From assembly GCA_029052015.1 (NCBI GenBank), contig JAIDJW010000141.1, positions 1 to 39,740 on the forward strand: a DNA stretch of 39,740 nucleotides, read 5' to 3'. The translations under genes were made by a program, and so were the position numbers. The DNA comes from Paramuribaculum sp. GTDB taxonomy: Bacteria > Bacteroidota > Bacteroidia > Bacteroidales > Muribaculaceae. Under the pieces are notes generated by a model. The model was not told the DNA's origin and made no database searches. It saw only the letters and a list, made by a program, of their open reading frames with translations. Of the stretch, positions 17,544-24,346 are shown piece after piece (within the stretch, counting starts at the first letter, position 1; every line of letters begins with the position of its first letter).

Positions 17544-18848
17544 ATGATTAGAAAAGCAATACTTGCGGCAGCGCTTGCTGCCGCGTCAGGCGCGGTGGCG
17601 CAGACATGGAGCCTCGACAGCTGCATCAGCTATGCCGTGAGCCATAACCTCACTGTCAAGAGCCGCGAGCTGAATGCTATTTCCGGCGAGCTTGACATCA
17701 CCGAAGCGAAGGACCGATTCCTGCCCACCGTCAGCGCCGGCGCGAGCCAGAGCTTCAGCTTCGGCCGCGGACTAACGGCTGAAAACACCTATGCCAACCG
17801 CAACACAACCAATTTCGGATGGCAGGCAGGGCTTAACCTTCCGCTCTTCCAGGGGCTGCGCAATGTGCGCAATCTTGACTACGCGAAGGCAAATCTTCTC
17901 ACCCTCGTCGAGGAGCTCGAGAGCGCCAAGGATGATATCACCCTCAATGTCATAGCCCAGTATCTTCAGGTGCTCTATTGCGGAGAGCTATGCAAGGTCG
18001 CCGATGAGCAGGTGCGCCTGAGTCAGGTTGAGCTTGAGCGCCGCAAAGAGCTTCTTGAGGCAGGCAAAATCCCCGAGCTTGATGTGCTTCAGGCGCAGTC
18101 GCAGCTCGCGCAGGACGAACTGTCGGCTGTCACCGCTCAAAATGACCATGCTCTCGCCCTCGTTGACCTCGCCCAGCTTCTCGAGCTCGGCAGCGCCGAA
18201 GGGTTCGCCATCGAGCCTATCGACACCGAGGAGCCGCTGCCGCTCCTGAGCCCCGACGCCGTGTATGAGTCCGCGCTCCGCTCCAACCACTCCATCAAGG
18301 CGTCGCGCCTCGGAGTGGAAAGCGCAGGCAAGGCAGTGACCCTCGCCAAGAGCGGCTGGCTGCCCACGCTGTCATTCAACGCCGGTATCGGCAGCAACTA
18401 CTACACCGTGAGCGGACTCACATCGGAGAGCTTCGGCAACCAGATGCGCCACAACCTCAGCAAATCGCTCGGATTCTCTCTCAACATACCTATTTTTGAC
18501 GCATTCTCAACCCGCAATTCCGTAAGGAAGGCAAAGGTGCAGCAGCTCAGCGCACGCCTGCAGCTCAATGACGCCCAAAACCGTGTGTACAAAGCCATAC
18601 AGCAGGCCTATACCCAGGCAGTTGCAGCCGAGAAACGCAAGGCATCGAGCGCAGTCGCCTGCGAGGCAACCGAAGCTGCACTTGAAGCTATGCGCCTGAA
18701 ATACAACTATGGCAAGGCCAACGCCACCGAGTTCGAGCAGGCCAAGACCGCCTACGTCCGCGCCGTCAGCGACGCCGCCCAGGCAAAATACGAGTCAGTG
18801 CTCCGCAAGCGCATCCTCGCCTTCTACAACTCCCCCTCCCCCCGCTAA
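17544..18848 (+). CDS. TolC family outer membrane efflux protein
   Basis: WSLDSCISYAVSHNLTVKSRELN; duplicated helical repeats; GKANATEFEQAKTAYVRAVSDAAQAKYESVLRKRILAFYN. Confidence 0.92.
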   Translation: MIRKAILAAALAAASGAVAQTWSLDSCISYAVSHNLTVKSRELNAISGELDITEAKDRFLPTVSAGASQSFSFGRGLTAENTYANRNTTNFGWQAGLNLPLFQGLRNVRNLDYAKANLLTLVEELESAKDDITLNVIAQYLQVLYCGELCKVADEQVRLSQVELERRKELLEAGKIPELDVLQAQSQLAQDELSAVTAQNDHALALVDLAQLLELGSAEGFAIEPIDTEEPLPLLSPDAVYESALRSNHSIKASRLGVESAGKAVTLAKSGWLPTLSFNAGIGSNYYTVSGLTSESFGNQMRHNLSKSLGFSLNIPIFDAFSTRNSVRKAKVQQLSARLQLNDAQNRVYKAIQQAYTQAVAAEKRKASSAVACEATEAALEAMRLKYNYGKANATEFEQAKTAYVRAVSDAAQAKYESVLRKRILAFYNSPSPR

Positions 18849-18872
18849 CCGAGATAATTACATATAATTGCA

Positions 18873-18901
18873 GCAGGCGACTGACCCCCTCAGCCGCCTG
18901 C
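18873..18901 (+). terminator. Possible terminator hairpin after the efflux operon
   Basis: GCAGGC (18873-18878) ... GCCTGC (18896-18901) followed by a T-rich stretch. Confidence 0.4.
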
Positions 18902-19002
18902 CTTGTTGTTATGGGTGGGGCTTTTTTCACGCGTCGGAATTAGGTGGTAAATTTCTGTCAGGCTGTTAACTGATATTTTATTTCGCGACCATTGCGAGGT
19001 CT

Positions 19003-19041
19003 TTGTCAACCCCGCACATAGCCACTCAGTGGCAAGTGCGG
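19003..19041. repeat. Intergenic hairpin element (copy D, inverted, of the GTnCGGGGTTGwCAA family)
   Basis: TTGTCAACCCCGCAC at 19003-19017 (reverse complement GTGCGGGGTTGACAA); nested stems CCGCAC/GTGCGG (19012-19041) around GCCAC-TCA-GTGGC (19021-19033). Confidence 0.5.
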
Positions 19042-19112
19042 AGAGAGGATAACAATATGCAATGAGTCACGAAGGGACGATGTTGTGGGTAAATCAGAAA
19101 TATAAATATTTA

Positions 19113-19144
19113 TTTGGCAATCATATATTTAAATTATATTTTTG
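19113..19144 (+). promoter_or_regulatory. Promoter: TTTG (-33) - 20 nt - TATTTTTG (-7)
   Basis: TTTG at 19113-19116, TATTTTTG at 19137-19144, ATG at 19160. Confidence 0.6.
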
Positions 19145-19159
19145 CAAAAAAATAATATT

Positions 19160-20173
19160 ATGAAACTACGACAGGCTGTGGTAATTGTATGTTCCTTATT
19201 TGTCTCGCTTTATGCTTTTGCTGATAGGGAAAAGGAATATCGTGAATTGATAAAAAATTATGATGCGGTGGATGAGGCTAAAGCCGTTCAACAAGGTAAT
19301 CCATACGACTTTTGGTATGAAGAGCTGGCTTGTAATGAACGATTATTTGGCTTTCGGGAAAACATAGAGAAGAAGAGGGGTGCTGAAAAGGAAGCGTTAG
19401 CTAACTTTGCTAAACTACCTAAGGCATATCCGCAATTTGATGAGCTTGTTTTCGATAGCGCTCAATCATTCTGTGACAGTATGCTGATAAGACTTGGCGT
19501 AGCGGAAGTAGGAAAAAATTTCGGTATTAAGTGCACTTTACATATCATTTTATCACCGATATCTCTTTCATACGTAATGCCGAGCGAGGATGGTTTCGCT
19601 ATATATTTGACCACAGCACTTGTAAATCATAAAGGTAGTAATTATGAGGTGATAATGGGGCATGTTGTCCGTGAGTTCGTGCATGTATATTTGCAGCACC
19701 ACCTGAGTCGTTTATATGCCGATGCCAAGGGACGCAGAAAGGAAAGGTTGCTAACGGGACTCGCTATAGGTGCAACAGCAGCATTAAATGCTACGAACGC
19801 CTATCTCTCTGCAAAAAACGGTACTCCATATTATTATAATAATGTGATAGTAGACGCGTCAACGTCTGTCGAGGTCAACAACGAATCACCTGAGGCAAGA
19901 TATATCTTCAGCTATTTATCCGAGCAAATTTTTGAGGCGGATTTGATCGCTTATCGTTTTATGGAAAAGGCAGGCTATGGTGAAGAGTATCTTAATGGTC
20001 TCAGAATCTTAGCCTCAGAACGTGATGGCATATATGATAGTCTTAATCCTGATGCACCTCTATCGGAAAGAATCAATCTTTTAAAATATCTGCAAAATCA
20101 TCCTGAATACGGAAATTCTAAAAATATTAAGAGACGGAGGCATCGAGAAGCTCTGTTATATAATAGGTACTAA
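19160..20173 (+). CDS. M48-like metallopeptidase homologue with degenerate zinc motif (REFVH)
   Basis: VIMGHVVREFVHVYLQHH ... EADLIAYRFMEKAGYGEEYLNGLRIL matches the M48 layout HExxH...EADxxG. The track start 19142 is a TTG inside the -7 box; MKLRQAVVIV at 19160 is preferred. Confidence 0.7.
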   Translation: MKLRQAVVIVCSLFVSLYAFADREKEYRELIKNYDAVDEAKAVQQGNPYDFWYEELACNERLFGFRENIEKKRGAEKEALANFAKLPKAYPQFDELVFDSAQSFCDSMLIRLGVAEVGKNFGIKCTLHIILSPISLSYVMPSEDGFAIYLTTALVNHKGSNYEVIMGHVVREFVHVYLQHHLSRLYADAKGRRKERLLTGLAIGATAALNATNAYLSAKNGTPYYYNNVIVDASTSVEVNNESPEARYIFSYLSEQIFEADLIAYRFMEKAGYGEEYLNGLRILASERDGIYDSLNPDAPLSERINLLKYLQNHPEYGNSKNIKRRRHREALLYNRY

Positions 20174-20182
20174 AACAAATTA

Positions 20183-20396
20183 TCAATTCTGAGAATTGAG
20201 CTAACGCTTTAAACGAGTCTGCATATTTTCCCAGTGGATAGAGCTGTAGAGCAGTAATTCTATCAATGATAATCGAATTGTTACGCTGCAACAATTTTAG
20301 GTGGGTGCGTGTAACCCCCAGCTGCGCGAGGCTCTGCCTCGCTTGCTGAGGGCTACGACAGACACGCCGCTATGCGGCTCACAGCGGCTCTGCCGC
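20183..20396. repeat. Intergenic hairpin array including copy C1 of a two-copy element (20281-20396)
   Basis: TCAATTC-TGA-GAATTGA (20183-20199); GCGAGGC-TCT-GCCTCGC (20326-20342); GCCGC-TAT-GCGGC (20366-20378); GCGGC-TCT-GCCGC (20384-20396). 20281-20396 aligns with the reverse complement of 29047-29163. Confidence 0.8.
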
Positions 20397-20431
20397 TATT
20401 GCTTCGGTGCTTTTTCTGTTGGGGCGTGGGT

Positions 20432-21211
20432 TTAGCCGAGGAGGACGTCGAGGGTCATCATGAGGAGGAAGCCGAGGGCAAATCCTATGGTGCCGAGGTT
20501 GGAGTGGGTGCCTTCCTGGGTTTCGGGAATGAGTTCCTCGACCACTACATACATCATGGCGCCGGCGGCGAAGGCGAGGAGGTAGGGGAGCAGCGGCATT
20601 ATGAACGACGCGAGCATAATGGTTATCGCGGCGGCAACCGGCTCTACCGCGCCGCTGAGACTGCCGATAACGAATGATCTGGCACGGCTGTTGCCGTCGC
20701 CGCGCAGCGGCATGGCAACTATCGCGCCTTCGGGAAAATTCTGGATGGCTATGCCTACAGAGAGGGCGAGCGCCGCAGCCATGGAGATGTATTCGCTGCT
20801 TTCCATCGCCGCCGCAAGCGCCACGCCGACAGCCATGCCTTCGGGGATGTTGTGGAGGGTGACGGCAAACACGAGCTTGGTGGTGCGGGACAGGCGGCTG
20901 CGCGGTCCCTCGCTGCCGTGACCGTCGATGTGCTCGTGGGGCACGGCGACGTCAAGCAACAGAAGAAATCCTATGCCGAGCATAAAGCCGACAACCGCGG
21001 GTAGAACTCTCATAATCCCTTCCGCCGCGGTCATCTCCATAGAGGGGATGAGCAGCGACCAAACCGAAGCCGCCACCATCACCCCGGCTGCGAAGCCCAT
21101 CAGAGATTTCTGCAGACCCGGACGCATCCGGTTTTTCATGAGAAACACGCACGCCGCTCCGAGAGCGGTGCCGGCAAAAGGTATCAGAAGTCCTGTAAGT
21201 AGTCCGTCCAT
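20432..21211 (-). CDS. ZIP family metal transporter
   Basis: HNIPEGMAVGVALA, IQNFPEGAIVAMPLRGDG; multiple TM segments. Confidence 0.92.
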   Translation of the reverse strand: MDGLLTGLLIPFAGTALGAACVFLMKNRMRPGLQKSLMGFAAGVMVAASVWSLLIPSMEMTAAEGIMRVLPAVVGFMLGIGFLLLLDVAVPHEHIDGHGSEGPRSRLSRTTKLVFAVTLHNIPEGMAVGVALAAAMESSEYISMAAALALSVGIAIQNFPEGAIVAMPLRGDGNSRARSFVIGSLSGAVEPVAAAITIMLASFIMPLLPYLLAFAAGAMMYVVVEELIPETQEGTHSNLGTIGFALGFLLMMTLDVLLG

Positions 21212-21220
21212 AAATTATAA

Positions 21221-21258
21221 ACGCGGGATTTTGCTCCAATGTTGGCAAAATCCCGCGT
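21221..21258. terminator. Perfect 14-bp hairpin between the GH20 stop and the ZIP start
   Basis: ACGCGGGATTTTGC (21221-21234), 10-nt loop, GCAAAATCCCGCGT (21245-21258). Confidence 0.6.
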
Positions 21259-21276
21259 GTGAAGTTACATAAGGGA

Positions 21277-22929
21277 TTATTCTGCGGTGTGACCGGCGCA
21301 CTTGGTGCAGGCTTCCTTGGCAAATGCGTGGCGGCCGTAATTCCAGTCGTTTGCGCGATAGATATCCTCGTGGGTGCGGATGCGCTTGTGGAAATCATCG
21401 TAGCTGCGCTTTGCCTGCGGGGTCCATCCGGCTTCGGCTATGGCAGCGAGGCGCGGCAGCATAAGGTATTCAAGGAATTCGGGGGTGATGACGTACTCGC
21501 TCCAGAAGTTGCCCTGCACGCCCATGTATTTGTCGGTGAGTTCGGCGGGCACATCCTTCATGGGAACGTAGTTGTACACAGCCTCGAGGGTTTCGGTGCC
21601 AGAGCCCTGTGAGAGGGGCTCGCCGCTCAGAGGCGACTGCTTGCGGTTGATATAGTAAGGTATCTGCGGGGTGAGGATAGTGGTGAGTCCGCGCTGTGCA
21701 GCTTCTTTAGCGGCTGCGTCGGCTCCTACCCATGCCATGATAGTGAAGTTCAGCGGCAGTAAGTTGGTGTTGCCGTGGAGCACCTCGTTCCAGAAAATCA
21801 GTTTGCGCTGTTTGTCAGCAGGCTTTGCGGCAATGTGGTCGGTGAGCTTGCGGTAGAAGTCGAGCTGCAGGTCGCGGTAGTTTGTCGAGCCGATGCTGTC
21901 AAGCAGGGCTTTGCAGGCGGCATTGGCTTCCCACTTGTCGGTTGGGCACTCGTCGCCTCCGAGGTGGAGATATCCGAAGGGGAAGAGCGGTTCAAGCTCG
22001 TCGATAATATCTTTTGCCATCTGTACAGCGGCGGGATTGGCAACATTCATCACATCGCGGCTCACTCCCTGCATCAGCCACACTTCGTGGGGATTTTCGG
22101 GGTCGCAGGCAAGGAGCTCCGGATAAGCGGCTACAGCAGCCTGGGTGTGACCGGGGATGTCGATTTCAGGCACGATTTCGATGAAGCGGTCCTTTGCGTA
22201 GCGCACAATCTCCCTGATGTCGTCCTGAGTATAGAATCCGGAATAGGTAATGGTGTCAGGGTCCATCTTCCGCCATCCGAGCGATTTGCTCTTGCGTGTG
22301 GCGCCCACTTCGGTGAGCTTGGGATATTTCTTGATTTCTATGCGCCATCCCTGGTCTTCTGTGAGGTGCCAGTGGAAGCGGTTGAGCTTGTACATCGCCA
22401 TAATGTCGAGCACCCGCTTCACTTCGTCTTTGCCGAAAAAGTGGCGACCTTCGTCAAGCATGAAGCCGCGCCATCCGAAGCGGGGCTCATCGGCAATGGT
22501 GACGGTCTCTATAGTTGCCGGAGCGGCTGATGCTACAGCGGGAAGCATCTGGCGCAGCGACTGGAGCGCATAGAAGAATCCGGCGGGGCGTGATGCCTCT
22601 ATGACTATGCCTTCTGGCTTCACTTCGAGAGTATATGCCTCGGCGCTTAAGGCGGGGTTGGTTTTGAGTATAATATCGCCGGCCTCGGTGCCTTTGGTGA
22701 GTTTTGTGCCCGCGTTTTTCTCTATTGCGGGCTGAATCAGCGTAAACAGCGTTGCAATGCTGTCGCCTTCGTAGGCGGGTACAATGAATGTCGCTTCTGC
22801 AGGAAAAGTGTATGCCGTTTCCCCCTTGGCTATGGTGGAGGGGAGTGGAATGATGTCTGCGGCATTAGCCATTGATGCGGTCAGCAAGGCAGCACCTGCG
22901 ATAGCATGATAAAAATGTGATAGATTCAT
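21277..22929 (-). CDS. GH20 beta-N-acetylhexosaminidase
   Basis: RGFMLDEGRHFFGKDEVKRVLDIMAMYKLNRFHWHLTEDQGWRIEIKKYPKLTEVGA; LHLGGDECPTDKW. Signal peptide start MNLSHFYHAIAG at 22929. Confidence 0.94.
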   Translation of the reverse strand: MNLSHFYHAIAGAALLTASMANAADIIPLPSTIAKGETAYTFPAEATFIVPAYEGDSIATLFTLIQPAIEKNAGTKLTKGTEAGDIILKTNPALSAEAYTLEVKPEGIVIEASRPAGFFYALQSLRQMLPAVASAAPATIETVTIADEPRFGWRGFMLDEGRHFFGKDEVKRVLDIMAMYKLNRFHWHLTEDQGWRIEIKKYPKLTEVGATRKSKSLGWRKMDPDTITYSGFYTQDDIREIVRYAKDRFIEIVPEIDIPGHTQAAVAAYPELLACDPENPHEVWLMQGVSRDVMNVANPAAVQMAKDIIDELEPLFPFGYLHLGGDECPTDKWEANAACKALLDSIGSTNYRDLQLDFYRKLTDHIAAKPADKQRKLIFWNEVLHGNTNLLPLNFTIMAWVGADAAAKEAAQRGLTTILTPQIPYYINRKQSPLSGEPLSQGSGTETLEAVYNYVPMKDVPAELTDKYMGVQGNFWSEYVITPEFLEYLMLPRLAAIAEAGWTPQAKRSYDDFHKRIRTHEDIYRANDWNYGRHAFAKEACTKCAGHTAE

Positions 22930-22955
22930 GATATTTGCGTTATTGGTTTGATAGG

Positions 22956-22963
22956 CAAAAATA
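22956..22963 (-). promoter_or_regulatory. Bacteroidetes-type -7 box (TATTTTTG on minus strand)
   Basis: About 27 nt upstream of the start at 22929. Confidence 0.5.
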
Positions 22964-23122
22964 CGCAAAAAATCCGTTTGTCGCAATTATGGGGCAAATT
23001 TGTGGCTTTAAAATGCGATGAGGAGAATGATTTTACGAATGGGGTTGTAAATCAGTGTGATAATGGTGCAGATGAGGACTCTTTACGAGGTTGGAAATGC
23101 GTGATATTGCCGACATATTTCG

Positions 23123-23130
23123 TAATTTTG
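23123..23130 (+). promoter_or_regulatory. Bacteroidetes-type -7 box TAATTTTG
   Basis: Ends 5 nt before the ATG at 23136. Confidence 0.5.
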
Positions 23131-23135
23131 CAGGT

Positions 23136-24182
23136 ATGATACATCGTGTTTCAATACAGATAAGATGCCTGAGGCTCCTGCTGCTCTCTGCTGCCATTCT
23201 TTTCACGGCTTTAGCGCCTGAGGCAAAGCCTGCGGAGACGACCGCGGACTCTGTGTCGCCGACAGTGTATATCTACGGGTACAACAATAGCGGCGGGAAG
23301 CGTGTAAACCTGTTGCTGCGGATTGTGAATCCGACGGAATTTGCCATTGACAGTGTGAGGATTGTATTACAGGATACTGTTTATGCGCCGATACAACCGT
23401 TTGCGTCGGAGAGTCATTACGAACCTGACTCCGCGTGTTATGTGTGGGGCGACAGTATTCTCTTCCCCTACACAATGTATTTCTCCCCATACGATGAAGT
23501 GAGGGTGTACACCACCGCCGGCGGCGGTACTTATATGCTTAATTCGCAGGCGGTAATTTATAGGGAGTCGCTCAAGTTGCTCGGGTGGAAGGCTCCGGCA
23601 TTCGTTACTCTGCGCAGCACCGGCCCACACCTATATATAATAATAGGGGCTGCGGCAGGCTTCGTGATACTGCTTGTCATGATGTTCTTGCGGCTCAACA
23701 AGCGCCACCGGCTTGAAATGATAAGGATTGACAAGCAGTTTGAAGAGAGCAGGCAGATAAGCGATGAACTCAGAAACAAGGTTGAGGCTTTGTACTCCGA
23801 GCGCCTGAAGATATTCAACGCGCTCTGCGACGAGTATTTCAACAAGCGCGACGCGCAGAGCGAGTCGGTGCGTCTGTCGCTCTACAATGACATCGAGAAG
23901 CAGATTCTTGACTTGCGCAACCAGAAATCGATTGAGGAACTCGAGGAGATTGTCAACAAATACCTTAACAACATCCTGATAAGGCTGCGCGAACAGCTTC
24001 CGGAGCTTGGCAAGAAGGATATAGTTTTCCTCACCTATCTCTATTCCGGATTTTCGCCGAGGGCAATCTGCGTGTTTACCGACATCAAAATCAAGAATTT
24101 TTACAACAAGCGCAGCCGTCTGCGCGACCGCATCCTCGCATCGGGCGCTCCTGACCGCGAATTCTTCGCCTCAAAGATGTAG
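23136..24182 (+). CDS. membrane-tethered HTH transcriptional regulator (periplasmic domain, TM, coiled coil, C-terminal HTH)
   Basis: Signal peptide MIHRVSIQIRCLRLLLLSAAILF; TM LYIIIGAAAGFVILLVMMFL; coiled coil; HTH-like LGKKDIVFLTYLYSGFSPRAICVFTDIKIKNFYNKRSRLRDRI. Confidence 0.75.
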   Translation: MIHRVSIQIRCLRLLLLSAAILFTALAPEAKPAETTADSVSPTVYIYGYNNSGGKRVNLLLRIVNPTEFAIDSVRIVLQDTVYAPIQPFASESHYEPDSACYVWGDSILFPYTMYFSPYDEVRVYTTAGGGTYMLNSQAVIYRESLKLLGWKAPAFVTLRSTGPHLYIIIGAAAGFVILLVMMFLRLNKRHRLEMIRIDKQFEESRQISDELRNKVEALYSERLKIFNALCDEYFNKRDAQSESVRLSLYNDIEKQILDLRNQKSIEELEEIVNKYLNNILIRLREQLPELGKKDIVFLTYLYSGFSPRAICVFTDIKIKNFYNKRSRLRDRILASGAPDREFFASKM

Positions 24183-24308
24183 CAAAAACGCTGTGTTTCC
24201 GGCATGAGGATTTGGTAAAGATTCCTCATGTTGATATTCAGTAGATTAGGGCTGTTAGTGAGGACTAAAGATAGGGTGAGAAATAGCCGGTGGGTGGCGC
24301 CGGACAGC

Positions 24309-24316
24309 TAATTTTG
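24309..24316 (+). promoter_or_regulatory. Bacteroidetes-type -7 box TAATTTTG
   Basis: Upstream of the ATG at 24347. Confidence 0.5.
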
Positions 24317-24346
24317 CCGTATTCATAATTTCAATTTATTTCGAAT

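Noticed and set aside
13212-18848. Considered the five-gene ABC/adaptor/TolC operon as a new system
   Set aside because: Architecture fits the common Bacteroidetes MacAB-TolC-like export operon with two permeases; ordinary.
21775-22530. 251-aa plus-strand ORF inside GH20
   Set aside because: Antisense shadow of the GH20 catalytic domain.
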